Shown: piece by piece, positions 1 through 8,680 of the stretch
How positions within the stretch are numbered: position 1 is the stretch's first letter
Layout of the letters: the number at the start of each line of letters is the position of its first letter
NCBI GenBank assembly: GCA_046545815.1
Contig: JBKGZA010000017.1
Location: 1-28,754, forward strand
Length of the DNA stretch: 28,754 bases
Reading direction: 5' to 3'
Origin: JAGXLC01 sp046545815
GTDB lineage: Bacteria > Bacteroidota > Bacteroidia > Bacteroidales > UBA12077
Position numbers and translations under genes: made by a program
Notes under the pieces: generated by a model
The model's input: only the letters and a program-made list of their open reading frames with translations
The model's database searches: none
What the model was told of the DNA's origin: nothing

Positions 1-5
1 GGGGT

Positions 6-55
6 TAACCTGCATTTTATTCATATTTGTAAAAATTTATGAATAATGCAGGTTA
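6..55. repeat. Long imperfect inverted repeat (hairpin)
   Basis: The left arm at 6-25 pairs with the right arm at 38-55. The pairing covers about 18 bp and is broken only by two extra T residues in the left arm. The outer part TAACCTGCATT is perfectly complementary to the right end. The loop is AT-rich. It lies downstream of the yifB stop on the minus strand, but no T-run follows the stem in that direction, so it is a poor intrinsic terminator. It may be a dispersed palindromic repeat or an RNA 3'-end structure. Confidence 0.6.
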
Positions 56-170
56 TAAAAATATATATTATTCCGGTTCACCATACAATAAGTTTTCAGA
101 TAGATTACAGAAAATTTCTTTACACCTTGAAAATTAAATTAATCCGAACCCTGTCAATAAATTTACTATT

Positions 171-1715
171 TCAACTTCCCCAATTCTCCCTGTCGAGGCT
201 CCTGTAGTTAATGGCCTCGGCCAGGTGATGGGCTTTGATGGCCTCGCTGTTTTCCAGGTCGGCAATGGTGCGGGAGACTTTCAGTATCCTGTCGTAAGCC
301 CTGGCCGATAAACCTACATTGTCCATGGCCCGTTTCAGCAGGTTTTTGCCTGCTGAATCGATTTCGCAGTATTGTCTAATCATTTTGCTGTGCATCTGGG
401 CATTGGAATATATGTTGTTGTGTTCCTCAAACCTTCGGGACTGACTTTCCCGTGAGGCAGACACCCTTTCTCTGATGGTTTCGCTGCTTTCAGCCGGTTT
501 TATGTCAGAAAGTTCTTCGTAGGAAACCGGCACTACTTCGATGTGAATGTCAATGCGGTCAAGCAGGGGGCCGGATATTTTATTCATATAGCGTTGGATG
601 TTGCCCGGGGTGCATACGCATTCCTTATCGGGATGGTTGTAATAGCCGCATGGGCAGGGATTCATAGAGGCCACCAGCATAAAGCTGGCCGGATATTCTA
701 CAGTGAATTTTGCCCGGGAGATAGTGATAACCCGGTCTTCTAAGGGCTGGCGCATCACTTCAAGCACGGATCTTGGAAATTCAGGCAGTTCATCCAGAAA
801 AAGCACGCCGTGGTGGGCCAGGGATATCTCTCCCGGCTGCGGATAGCTCCCCCCACCTACCAGGGCTACATCAGAACTGGTATGATGGGGAGTTCGAAAT
901 GGGCGGCGGGTCATAAGAGCGGTATCGGGATCCATATTGCCTGCTACCGAATGTATCTTGGTTGTTTCAAGTGCCTCGTGAAGGGTGAGGGGTGGTATTA
1001 TTGTGGGTAGCCGCTTGGCCAGCATGGTTTTGCCGGCTCCAGGCGGACCGATCATGATAACGTTATGTCCTCCGGCTGCTGCAATCTCCAGGGCCCTCTT
1101 CACATTCTCCTGGCCTTTTACGTCGGAAAAGTCAATGTCATGATTGGCCAGGTTGGCAAAAAATTCTTCCCGTGTATTTACAAAGGTCTTTTCCAGGGTG
1201 CGCTCTCCTGTAAAGAATTGGATAACCTCCTTCAGATTTTGCACGCCATAAACGTCCAGATCATTGACAACAGCCGCTTCCCGGGCGTTCTTCTCCGGAA
1301 GGATGAATCCTTTGAAGCCTTCCTTACGTGCTTGTATGGCGATTGGCAGGATACCCTTGATGGGCTGTAAGCCTCCGTCAAGGGAAAGTTCTCCCATGAT
1401 AACATAATCTTCCAGTCCGGTAACATTGATCGCTTCTGTGGCGGACAGAACTCCCATAGCCAGAGGCAGATCGTAAGCCGAACCCTCCTTTCGTATGTCA
1501 GCAGGTGCCATGTTAATGACAATTTTTTTCCCGGGAATTCGGTACCCGTTGGTTCTTATCGCAGAGAATATCCGTTGTTGGCTTTCTTTAACAGCACTAT
1601 CGGGTAAGCCTACAAGATGGAAGTTGATGCCTTTGAACTCGTTTACCTCAATGGTCACCGTGGTGGCATTAATTCCCTGCACTGCGCTACCATAAGTCTT
1701 GACCAGCATGTTCAC
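171..1715 (-). CDS. YifB/ComM family AAA+ ATPase (Mg-chelatase-like)
   Basis: The protein has 514 residues, the normal full length for the YifB/ComM family. The N-terminal part (about 20-170) is the ChlI-like/LonS5-type fold, starting with the family-typical VKTYGSAVQGI. An AAA+ Mg-chelatase domain follows, with Walker A GPPGAGKT at 223-230 and the conserved GEISLAHHGVLFLDELPEF segment containing Walker B. The C-terminal Mg-chelatase domain ends in the helical ARAYDRILKVSRTIADLE region. ComM is a hexameric branch-migration helicase that helps integrate DNA during natural transformation; the role of Bacteroidota homologues is less clear. ATG codons two residues apart (1715 and 1709) are both possible starts. 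It lies 27 bases after gmhA on the same strand and may be co-transcribed. Confidence 0.93.
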   Translation of the reverse strand: MNMLVKTYGSAVQGINATTVTIEVNEFKGINFHLVGLPDSAVKESQQRIFSAIRTNGYRIPGKKIVINMAPADIRKEGSAYDLPLAMGVLSATEAINVTGLEDYVIMGELSLDGGLQPIKGILPIAIQARKEGFKGFILPEKNAREAAVVNDLDVYGVQNLKEVIQFFTGERTLEKTFVNTREEFFANLANHDIDFSDVKGQENVKRALEIAAAGGHNVIMIGPPGAGKTMLAKRLPTIIPPLTLHEALETTKIHSVAGNMDPDTALMTRRPFRTPHHTSSDVALVGGGSYPQPGEISLAHHGVLFLDELPEFPRSVLEVMRQPLEDRVITISRAKFTVEYPASFMLVASMNPCPCGYYNHPDKECVCTPGNIQRYMNKISGPLLDRIDIHIEVVPVSYEELSDIKPAESSETIRERVSASRESQSRRFEEHNNIYSNAQMHSKMIRQYCEIDSAGKNLLKRAMDNVGLSARAYDRILKVSRTIADLENSEAIKAHHLAEAINYRSLDRENWGS

Positions 1716-1742
1716 GTATTTTGAGGAGGGAAGATAAGAAAA

Positions 1743-2321
1743 TTATTTTACATTCCCTAATTTCAATTCTATAAAATGGATCAGTGAGTGGATCACTTTG
1801 ATGTGGATTTCCTGAGCCCTGTCGGAATAAGCCGATCGCGGAGCCCGAATCTCCGCATCAGCCATCTGACTGAGTTTGCCTCCATCTTTTCCTGTGAGTG
1901 TAATGACTTTCATCTTTTTTTCCCGGGCTACATTAACGGCCTTTACAATATTGGCTGAGTTGCCGCTGGTGCTTATTCCCAGCAGCACGTCGCCAGCATT
2001 GCCAAAAGCTTCCAGGTAACGGGAAAATACTTGCTCATAGCCGTAATCATTGGAGGTGCAAGATAGGTGAGTGGGATCTGATATAGCCATTGCAGGAAAA
2101 GGTTTCCGGTCATCTCTGAAACGGCCGGTAAGCTCTTCGGCAAAGTGCATGGCATCGCTCATGGAGCCGCCATTGCCGCAGGATATGATTTTATTTCCGT
2201 TTTGAAGGGCTTCCACAAGCAAATTGCCGGCCTGTTCGATGGCATTGAAGTTCTCTTCATTGGTGATGAACTGCTTCAGTATATCGCGTGCTTCGTAAAA
2301 GTTGTCTCGTATCTCTTTCAT
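1743..2321 (-). CDS. gmhA: D-sedoheptulose-7-phosphate isomerase
   Basis: This SIS-domain isomerase converts sedoheptulose 7-phosphate to D-glycero-D-manno-heptose 7-phosphate, the first step of ADP-heptose synthesis for the LPS inner core. I start it at the internal ATG at 2321, giving 192 residues, the family length. The open frame runs back to 2432, but the extra 37 residues do not resemble the family and overlap a candidate promoter. Motifs seen are ISCGNGGSMSDAMHFAEEL (46-64) and GISTSGNS (115-122). Residues H59/E63 and Q170/H178 have the same spacing as the metal and catalytic residues H61/E65 and Q172/H180 of E. coli GmhA. It lies between the cyclophilin gene (252 bases upstream) and yifB. 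Confidence 0.93.
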   Translation of the reverse strand: MKEIRDNFYEARDILKQFITNEENFNAIEQAGNLLVEALQNGNKIISCGNGGSMSDAMHFAEELTGRFRDDRKPFPAMAISDPTHLSCTSNDYGYEQVFSRYLEAFGNAGDVLLGISTSGNSANIVKAVNVAREKKMKVITLTGKDGGKLSQMADAEIRAPRSAYSDRAQEIHIKVIHSLIHFIELKLGNVK

Positions 2322-2347
2322 GGATGCTTCTGTTTTAAATGTCGCTG

Positions 2348-2377
2348 CGAATATACACCAAATTTTCACCTCGCAAA
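2348..2377 (-). promoter_or_regulatory. Candidate promoter of gmhA
   Basis: On the minus strand TTTG (2377-2374) is followed after 18 bases by TATATTCG (2355-2348). This is one mismatch from the Bacteroidota -7 box TAnnTTTG. The expected transcript would start about 20 bases before the ATG at 2321, which supports the shorter gmhA start. Confidence 0.35.
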
Positions 2378-2573
2378 CGTTTTTGGGATATTCTGTTTCT
2401 GTGGAATAATCAACGTTATGCGGACACCCCATTTTTGGAATAAATTGATCAAAAAATTAAATGAAGCTGATAATTATTGAAAACAGGCAAAATAACGGTT
2501 CGTCCTTAGAACGGAGTATTCGCTTTTGGGAACGGGGCATCTGCATCATAGCTCCATAAAACGAAAATACGGA

Positions 2574-3194
2574 TCAGGATTCGTAATCGTAATTATAAAA
2601 CTTCTCGACCTCCGAACGTTTCACGGTATCCACTTTCACAGTCATGTATATGTCCTTTTCTGGTGTATCGCTCTCATCGGTGGGAATTCCGGCAATTTTG
2701 TGTACCACCCTGAATCCGCTTACGATCCTTCCAAAAACGGTGTATTTATTGTCAAGGTGTTCGCCACCCTGCCGATTTTCAACAATATAGAACTGGCTGC
2801 CATTGGATGCTTTTTCCGGGCTATCATCTCTGCGGGCTGCTCCGACTGCCCCGTAAATATGTTTTAAATCAGAGCGGATCTCTGCCGGAATGGTTTCCTG
2901 AATGATTGATGGATCATATTCGGGAGACTTATTGCGGGTAGTAGGATCACCTGTTTGGATCATGAAGTTATCGATTACCCTGTGGAAAGCTATGTGGTCG
3001 TAAACTCCGGCCTTAGCCAATTTCACAAAATTCATCTTATGCATGGGCGTTTCATCATACAGTAACATTTTTATTTCGCCGTAATCGGTGGAGAGGGTGA
3101 TCAGATAGTCATGCTCGCTGTCAGGGATACCCTGAGCATTGGCGAAGACAGGGAAAAGAAACAGAGCAATCAGAATACGCATGATGGATTTCAT
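2574..3194 (-). CDS. Exported cyclophilin-type peptidyl-prolyl isomerase
   Basis: The protein has 206 residues. An N-terminal signal peptide has a basic start, then the hydrophobic ILIALFLFPVFANA and a likely cleavage before QG, so the protein should act in the periplasm. The rest is a cyclophilin domain with the signature FHRVIDNFMIQTGD (conserved catalytic Arg), the substrate-pocket segment NGSQFYI, and HLDNKYTVFGRIVSG near the end. The enzyme catalyses cis-trans isomerisation of Xaa-Pro bonds during folding of exported proteins. A second ATG at residue 5 also gives a good signal peptide. It starts 30 bases after the DUF151 gene and is probably co-transcribed with it. Confidence 0.9.
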   Translation of the reverse strand: MKSIMRILIALFLFPVFANAQGIPDSEHDYLITLSTDYGEIKMLLYDETPMHKMNFVKLAKAGVYDHIAFHRVIDNFMIQTGDPTTRNKSPEYDPSIIQETIPAEIRSDLKHIYGAVGAARRDDSPEKASNGSQFYIVENRQGGEHLDNKYTVFGRIVSGFRVVHKIAGIPTDESDTPEKDIYMTVKVDTVKRSEVEKFYNYDYES

Positions 3195-3224
3195 AGAGCG
3201 GAATATTATAAAATTTCGTAAAGG

Positions 3225-3827
3225 TTATTGTTTTTTTCTCCGGTTGATTTCATCCCGGATGGCGGAGGCCTTTTCGTATTCCTCGTTTTTAACTGCTTCT
3301 TCCAGAAGTCCTTCCAGCTCATCCAGGTCCATGTCCTTGTACTTTTGCGTTGATCCCGTGGTGGTCTTTTTGGTTTTTTTCTCGTTTTTCACCTCGCCGC
3401 TGCCTTTATCCTGTTCCAGATCAATGACAATACCGGATTTAGAAAGGATCTCTTCCGTGGTATAAATAGGACATTTAAATCGCAAGGCCAAAGCAACTGC
3501 ATCTGAAGTTCGGGCGTCGATGGTTACATCTTCATCGCCGTTGTTGCAGATCAGCTTGGAGTAGAAGACACCCTCTTCCAGTTTATATATGATCACTTCT
3601 TTTAAATTGATTTTGAACGTCAGGGCAAAATTGTGGAACAGATCATGAGTAAGGGGACGTGGTGGTTTTAAACCTTCCAGTTGAATCGCTATTGACTGCG
3701 CCTCAAAACCGCCAATGATAATGGGAATTCTTCGCTCGCCTTTTTCCTCAGTTAATACCAGCGCATAAGCGCCGGTCTGAGTCTGGCTGTATGAAATTCC
3801 CAGTACGTTTAGTTTAATCTTCTCCAT
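3225..3827 (-). CDS. DUF151 bifunctional nuclease family protein with C-terminal UVR motif
   Basis: The protein has 200 residues. Residues 1-135 match the bifunctional nuclease (DUF151) fold, including GERRIPIIIGGFEAQSIAI, the RPLTHDLFHN segment and TIDARTSDAVALALR, all hallmarks of the family. A Lys/Thr-rich linker (about 143-162) leads to a UvrB/UvrC-type motif at about 165-198 (LEGLLEEAVKNEEYEKASAIRDEI). That motif mediates protein contacts in UvrB/UvrC and in Clp adaptors. DUF151 proteins have reported DNase/RNase activity in a few organisms, but the physiological role in Bacteroidota is not established. The gene has a good Bacteroidota promoter just upstream and probably leads a transcript with the cyclophilin. 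Confidence 0.88.
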   Translation of the reverse strand: MEKIKLNVLGISYSQTQTGAYALVLTEEKGERRIPIIIGGFEAQSIAIQLEGLKPPRPLTHDLFHNFALTFKINLKEVIIYKLEEGVFYSKLICNNGDEDVTIDARTSDAVALALRFKCPIYTTEEILSKSGIVIDLEQDKGSGEVKNEKKTKKTTTGSTQKYKDMDLDELEGLLEEAVKNEEYEKASAIRDEINRRKKQ

Positions 3828-3864
3828 ATCTTAGTATACAGTCTTTTCCCGTAGTTAATCTACG

Positions 3865-3897
3865 CAAATGTAATTAAATACATCCAATTTGTTCCAA
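3865..3897 (-). promoter_or_regulatory. Promoter of the DUF151 gene
   Basis: On the minus strand the box TACATTTG (3872-3865) exactly fits the Bacteroidota -7 consensus TAnnTTTG. A TTG (3897-3895) lies 22 bases upstream as a possible -33 element. The predicted start is about 30 bases before the ATG at 3827. Confidence 0.55.
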
Positions 3898-3916
3898 TTT
3901 ACAAATAATATTTTTG
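3888..3916 (+). promoter_or_regulatory. Candidate promoter of the glycosyltransferase gene
   Basis: TTTG (3888-3891) is followed after 17 bases by TATTTTTG (3909-3916), a full match to TAnnTTTG. It would give a 5' leader of about 165 bases before the ATG at 4091. It sits in the divergent, very AT-rich spacer 3828-4090 and is interleaved with the opposing DUF151 promoter. Confidence 0.4.
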
Positions 3917-4090
3917 TAGACCCATATTGGGCCATAAAATCTGTTTAAATAAACAAGTTTAAAATTTAATTTACAAAATAAAAAATATATTGTTTTTTTG
4001 TCAGAATTATTTGGCTTGAATTTATGAAACCGGCCCGTATAATTCTGAATTGAACCACTTGTTTGAATTTTTCATATATACAATATACTT

Positions 4091-5233
4091 ATGATTGCAC
4101 TGTTGGTATTCATAACCTGCCTTTTATTTTTAATTTATGGTGTTTGCATATTGACGCTGACTTACGGCTGGATGAAATTAAAAAACCGGCTGCCCGCCGA
4201 ATCATCTTCTGGTTCTGTTACGCGGGTTTCCGTTATTGTTGCCATGAAGGATGAAGAAGAAAACATTGGAGTGCTGCTCCAACATTTGACCCTGCAGGAT
4301 TACCCCAGACATCTGTTTGAGATTATACTGGCTGATGACCATTCCGAAGATGATACGCTAAAAGTCATTAAACGGTGGCAACATAATTCGGATATGGACC
4401 TTCGGGTGGTGTGCAATGCTTCCGGGGAAACCGGGAAGAAGGTCGCTTTGAGCAAAGGAATTGATTCAGCGACAGGTGAATTGATTATGATCACCGATGC
4501 TGATTGTATCATGGGTAACCGCTGGATTGGCTCTGTTGTATCGTTTTATGAAAAAGAAAACCCTTATATGATATTGGGCCCTGTGCTTTACAAAAGCCAC
4601 AAAAGAAAGCCATTTGAATGTTTTCAGGCGTTGGAATTCATCAGCCTGCTTGCTGTTTCGGCCGGCGCTGCTTCCCTTAACCGGCCTCTTTTCTGCAATG
4701 CGGCCAACATGGCATTTACCCGGCAGGTATACAACGAGTTCAGGGATCCATTTTCTTCAGAAACTGCTTCAGGCGACGATACCATGCTTCTCCTCAGCAT
4801 CAAAAAGAAATATCCGGGAAAGATCAGGTTCAATAAGCACCGCTATGCCCTCGTGGAAACTTTTCCGGAAAAAACATTGAAGCGTTTTTGGAATCAACGC
4901 AAACGCTGGGTTTCAAAAAGCAAATACTACAGTGACTTTGATATCCTCTTTGTTTCTTATAACGTGTTTGCTACCAATTTACTTCTTCTTGTATTTTTTG
5001 TCCTGATGCTTTTTCATGCGTCAGTCTTTAATTTTTTTCTCGGGTTCTTTCTTTTCAAGTTTATTATAGATTCATTCCTGCTGTTTCCGCTAATACTGTA
5101 TTATAAGATACCTTGTTTATTGCTGAGTTATGTTCCTTCTCAGCTTATCTATTTTTTATACGCTACCAGTGTGGCACTGGGAGGGAAATTTTCAGGGTTT
5201 GAGTGGAAAAATCGATATTATCATGTAAATTGA
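4091..5233 (+). CDS. Membrane-anchored family 2 glycosyltransferase
   Basis: The protein has 380 residues. An N-terminal transmembrane helix (about 2-26) precedes a GT-A catalytic domain. That domain has VSVIVAMKDEEENI (47-60), LADDHSEDDT (80-89), the metal-binding DADC (136-139), SGDD (227-230) and QRKRW (269-273), the QxxRW-like motif of processive and related GT2 enzymes. Three or so hydrophobic segments follow (about 286-370). This layout fits an inner-membrane enzyme that moves a sugar from a nucleotide donor onto a lipid or polysaccharide acceptor. The acceptor cannot be read from the sequence. The gene is followed after 27 bases by the ABC permease gene, so the two may be co-transcribed although no functional link is obvious. 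Confidence 0.88.
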   Translation: MIALLVFITCLLFLIYGVCILTLTYGWMKLKNRLPAESSSGSVTRVSVIVAMKDEEENIGVLLQHLTLQDYPRHLFEIILADDHSEDDTLKVIKRWQHNSDMDLRVVCNASGETGKKVALSKGIDSATGELIMITDADCIMGNRWIGSVVSFYEKENPYMILGPVLYKSHKRKPFECFQALEFISLLAVSAGAASLNRPLFCNAANMAFTRQVYNEFRDPFSSETASGDDTMLLLSIKKKYPGKIRFNKHRYALVETFPEKTLKRFWNQRKRWVSKSKYYSDFDILFVSYNVFATNLLLLVFFVLMLFHASVFNFFLGFFLFKFIIDSFLLFPLILYYKIPCLLLSYVPSQLIYFLYATSVALGGKFSGFEWKNRYYHVN

Positions 5234-5260
5234 CCAAATTGTATTTATTTTGTTACCCTC

Positions 5261-6505
5261 ATGAAAAGCGGGCAAAATAAGCAAAAATTCAAACAGGAAC
5301 AGTTATCTCCCGGCAAGCTGGCATGGAGAAGGTTTAACCGCAATAAATTTTCCATGGGGGGATTGATTTTCCTTATCATCATGTTTGTTGTGGCTTTTCT
5401 TGGTTATTTGATCACTCCGGATTCCACTACCAATGCCAACGATCAGCAAATTGCCCTTACCACAAAAAAACCTGGATTTACCGTTAATATGGTTAAGGTC
5501 AGGCGAAATGAAGGTGAGCAGGGCAAAACGCTTCTGGAAAAAATGTTTACAGGTATTCCCTCTGTTTATAAGATGGTTCCCGTTAATGATTATTATTTTG
5601 AAGATAGCCTACTCGTTCTTGAAGAGTATACCGAGTATACAGAGGAGGAAAAATTCATTGCAGAATACAACCCTGTGGATGTGGTATTTCCAATAGCAAC
5701 GGATAGTGTCATAAATTATGAACAGGGGATTTATTATTTTACAGATATCCAGGGGAATCAGCGCCAAATCTCTCTTAAATCCCTGAAAGAGCAAATCAGA
5801 GAAAAGCATGTGGTTCAAAAAAAGTTTATTCTGGGCACAGATCGTTTTGGGAGGGATCTTCTCAGCAGGCTGATTATAGGAGCCAGAATATCTCTGTCAG
5901 TGGGTTTCATTTCTGTATTTATATCATTGCTTATCGGGCTTACTTTAGGCTCAATTGCCGGTTATTTCAGAGGCATAGCGGACGATCTGATCATGTGGCT
6001 GATCAATGTGGTCTGGTCTATCCCGACCCTTTTGATGGTTATTGCCATTACCCTTGTAATCGGGAAAGGATTCTGGCAAATATTCATAGCTGTTGGCCTG
6101 ACTATGTGGGTGGAGGTGGCAAGGGTGGTAAGAGGTCAGATCATGTCCATACGGGAAAAAGAATTTGTTGAAGCTGCCCGGGCTATGGGGTTCAATTCAG
6201 GAAGAATCATTCTCAGACACATTTTGCCCAACGTGATCAATCCGGTGATCATCATATCTGCAGCCAATTTTGCTTCTGCTATTCTTATTGAAGCCGGGCT
6301 GAGCTTTCTGGGTATAGGCGTTCAGCCACCGGTGCCATCGTGGGGAACCATGATCAAACAGCATTATGGCTATATCCTTGTTGATCTGGGATATCTGGCA
6401 ATTTTACCCGGCGTGGCCATCATGCTTACTGTATTATCTTTTACATTAATAGGTAATGGATTAAGGGATGCGTTCGATACCAAAACCACCATAAGAATAA
6501 CCTGA
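5261..6505 (+). CDS. OppC/DppC-type ABC transporter permease
   Basis: The protein has 414 residues, longer than a typical DppC (about 300). An N-terminal segment with one membrane helix (about 32-53) matches the OppC N-terminal domain. A long hydrophilic, presumably periplasmic stretch follows (about 54-188). The family motif LGTDRFGRDLLSR (191-203) then opens the binding-protein-dependent permease core with about five helices. The EAA loop, which docks the ATPase, reads EAARAMGFNSGRIILRHILPN (304-324). The likely role is the second membrane subunit of a peptide or nickel-type importer. The partner OppB, OppD/F and binding protein are not in this window. Confidence 0.88.
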   Translation: MKSGQNKQKFKQEQLSPGKLAWRRFNRNKFSMGGLIFLIIMFVVAFLGYLITPDSTTNANDQQIALTTKKPGFTVNMVKVRRNEGEQGKTLLEKMFTGIPSVYKMVPVNDYYFEDSLLVLEEYTEYTEEEKFIAEYNPVDVVFPIATDSVINYEQGIYYFTDIQGNQRQISLKSLKEQIREKHVVQKKFILGTDRFGRDLLSRLIIGARISLSVGFISVFISLLIGLTLGSIAGYFRGIADDLIMWLINVVWSIPTLLMVIAITLVIGKGFWQIFIAVGLTMWVEVARVVRGQIMSIREKEFVEAARAMGFNSGRIILRHILPNVINPVIIISAANFASAILIEAGLSFLGIGVQPPVPSWGTMIKQHYGYILVDLGYLAILPGVAIMLTVLSFTLIGNGLRDAFDTKTTIRIT

Positions 6506-6554
6506 GCCTTGTTTTCGTTTCCTTAAACAAAGAGTAAAAAAACAACAGGGCAAG

Positions 6555-6776
6555 ATGATAGAAGAACTCAAAAAAACGCTGGACATATTGCGAAAACGTG
6601 CCGAGCGTAATCTGGAGCTGACAATCAGCGGAGAAATTCCTTTTAACGAAGACCATCCTTTTTACCACGATGAAAAATTTTTCAATGACTTGCTAAATTA
6701 TTACCAGAAGAGAGAGGATTATGAAACATGCAACTCCCTTTTAAACAAGTGGAAAAAGAAGTCCCGAGGTCAATAG
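6555..6776 (+). CDS. Small charged helical protein of unknown function
   Basis: The protein has 73 residues, starting at the ATG in the run GGGCAAGATG. I do not recognise a family. It is rich in Lys, Glu and Asn and looks helical: a first helix (about 2-22), a short HPFYHDEKFF stretch, and a second helix (about 41-68) ending in Lys/Arg. It has no signal peptide or membrane segment. It lies 49 bases after the OppC-type permease in the same direction. Its last 7 bases overlap the end of the convergent ABC-2 permease gene. The composition is that of a real soluble protein and no better reading frame overlaps it, but its function is open. Confidence 0.65.
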   Translation: MIEELKKTLDILRKRAERNLELTISGEIPFNEDHPFYHDEKFFNDLLNYYQKREDYETCNSLLNKWKKKSRGQ

Positions 6777-7582
6777 TTCTTTCTTCTCAGTATCCAATAG
6801 GTGATTGTCAGAAAAACGGCAATATATAATAAAGTGAGTACAACCTGCTGGGGTGATATTAGAGCGGTTGCCTCAGTCTGAGGGCTTCCGAATTCCATTC
6901 CCATGCCTTTAAGGGCATCTGCCTGATCCCTGAATATTGAGGGTAAAGGAGCGAGCCCTGATATGAGCTTTGCAGGGAAATATTCCTGAATGTTTTGAAA
7001 AATCAGATTTCTCAGAATCACTTCACCCGGAAATAAGTACAAAATGAAAAGCACAATGGCCAGCCCGTGGTTTTTGAACAGGATGGCAAATAACATGGCC
7101 ATGCTCATATAAGCCAGCGTTTGGAGAAAATAAATCATTATTACTTCTATTCCGGAAAACTGAGATAATCCCAATTGCCTATCACCAGCAATACTGCCTG
7201 AAACAAGAGAGGTAACAACAACCAGCAGCAGGGCATAAACGGCAATAACAAGGATCATGTATATTTTACCCAGTAATAAGTGTTTTTCATGAAGGCCATT
7301 CATAACTTGCTGGCGAAAAGTATAAAACCTGAATTCGTTACAAATTAAAACAATTACCAGTATTCCCAGGAGGATGTTGAACCAGCTGGCCACCCATGAA
7401 AAAAATTCCCAAACATTGGGAAAATGATAAAGCCGGGTTATGGAAAATTCGCCCATGCTCAGCTCAATTCTGGATACGGCAAGCACCACCAGAATATAAA
7501 GTATAAAATGAAGGGTCAGTATTACCCTGAAGGTGTTGGAAGAGAATGTTTTAATATTTTCAATATGAATTAGTTTTTTCAT
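6770..7582 (-). CDS. ABC-2 type transporter permease
   Basis: The protein has 270 residues and about six hydrophobic segments, near residues 20-40, 56-84, 106-130, 146-170, 174-190 and 245-265. That is the usual count for an ABC-2 membrane subunit. It begins 7 bases after the stop of the ATP-binding subunit gene, so the two form one exporter. The substrate is unknown; the pairing resembles BcrA/BcrB-like drug or lipid exporters. The C-terminus is basic (RRKNY) and overlaps the convergent 73-residue gene by 7 bases. Confidence 0.85.
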   Translation of the reverse strand: MKKLIHIENIKTFSSNTFRVILTLHFILYILVVLAVSRIELSMGEFSITRLYHFPNVWEFFSWVASWFNILLGILVIVLICNEFRFYTFRQQVMNGLHEKHLLLGKIYMILVIAVYALLLVVVTSLVSGSIAGDRQLGLSQFSGIEVIMIYFLQTLAYMSMAMLFAILFKNHGLAIVLFILYLFPGEVILRNLIFQNIQEYFPAKLISGLAPLPSIFRDQADALKGMGMEFGSPQTEATALISPQQVVLTLLYIAVFLTITYWILRRKNY

Positions 7583-7589
7583 ATCTTCA

Positions 7590-8486
7590 TTATTTCATCA
7601 GTTGTAAAAATTCTGATTCCAGGGTATTTTTTTGTTTGACCAGTTTCGAGAGTGTGATCCCCTGATTAAAAAGATATCTGTTGATCTCTGACGGAGAACC
7701 TTTTTTATTCAGAAGCAATTTGAATTCTTTGTTTTCCTGGTTCTCGTATTTTTCTATGAGTGTGCATTGGTCGAGAGCCTTTCGTGTTTTTTCCGGCTCA
7801 TCGCTGGAAATGAACACCACCTCTTTCCCGCTCAGGATATCTTCTACTTTCCCCCGGGTAATCAGTCTTCCTGATTTTAATATACCCACATGAGTACATA
7901 CCTTTTCCACTTCATCAAGAATGTGGCTGGAAAGTATGATGGTTTTCCCCTTTTTTGCTTCTTCCTGTATAATGAGTCTTAAGTCGGAAAAACCCTCAGG
8001 ATCCAGACTTTTTGTGGGTTCATCCAGAATAAGCACCTCGGGATCGCCGGCAAGAATCGCCGCAATTGCCAGCCGCTGCTTAAGTCCTGAAGAAAGGGTT
8101 CTGAATTTTGAATATTTGCGCTTCAAAAGCCCTGTAACTCCCAGTGAATAGTTTATCTGGGATTCCGGGAGTTCTTTTATCCAGGTGATAATTTTCAGAT
8201 TTTCATAAAGTGTTAAATAGGGATAAAAGTGGGGGTCTTCAATCAGACTTCCTATTCTCAGACGCGACTTATAACTGGGTTTTCGGTTGAACCAGTAATA
8301 ATCACCCGCAGTTTTCTTTAATATGCCCATCACGATGCTCAGGGTCGTGGTTTTACCGCTTCCGTTTGGTCCCAGTAAACCATATATTTCTCCGCGTTTC
8401 ACATGCAGATTCAAACCGTCGAGGGCCCTTAAGCTGCCATAATTTTTTGTAAGATCCCTGATTTCGAGTATTGAATCAGAAGCCAT
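7590..8486 (-). CDS. ABC transporter ATP-binding protein
   Basis: The protein has 298 residues. The nucleotide-binding domain has Walker A GPNGSGKTT (39-47), the signature LSSGLKQR (131-138), Walker B VLILDEP (151-157) and the switch His in SSHILDEVE (His188). The signature has Ser in place of the first Gly of the textbook LSGG, as is common in BcrA/YhaQ-type exporters. A C-terminal extension (about 220-298) is typical of ATPases paired with ABC-2 permeases. It is transcribed just ahead of its permease and powers export of an unknown substrate. Confidence 0.92.
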   Translation of the reverse strand: MASDSILEIRDLTKNYGSLRALDGLNLHVKRGEIYGLLGPNGSGKTTTLSIVMGILKKTAGDYYWFNRKPSYKSRLRIGSLIEDPHFYPYLTLYENLKIITWIKELPESQINYSLGVTGLLKRKYSKFRTLSSGLKQRLAIAAILAGDPEVLILDEPTKSLDPEGFSDLRLIIQEEAKKGKTIILSSHILDEVEKVCTHVGILKSGRLITRGKVEDILSGKEVVFISSDEPEKTRKALDQCTLIEKYENQENKEFKLLLNKKGSPSEINRYLFNQGITLSKLVKQKNTLESEFLQLMK

Positions 8487-8610
8487 AACTCATATCAAAT
8501 TGAAAGGTAAATTGGATAGCCAAAGTCTGGTTTATTAATTACAGAAACAAAAAAACAAAAAATTATTTTATTTGACATAATGATTGATGCATTTTTCTCT
8601 GAAAAACAAT

Positions 8611-8641
8611 TAAAAAGGCCGGAAAGCCCATGGCTTTCCGG
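8611..8641 (-). terminator. Intrinsic terminator of recQ
   Basis: On the minus strand a perfect 10-bp stem CCGGAAAGCC/GGCTTTCCGG (8641-8619, loop of 3) is followed by CCTTTTTA. It lies 40 bases after the recQ stop. Confidence 0.8.
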
Positions 8642-8680
8642 GTTAAATACATATGCACAAGAAGGATGAGGCAACTTTTA

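Noticed and set aside
2322..2432. N-terminal extension of GmhA by 37 residues
   Set aside because: The extra residues do not resemble the SIS family, and a near-consensus promoter lies inside that stretch. The ATG at 2321 gives the normal length.
2480..2520. Hairpin GTTC/GAAC after the cyclophilin gene as terminator
   Set aside because: The stem is only 4-5 bp and the following T-run is broken.
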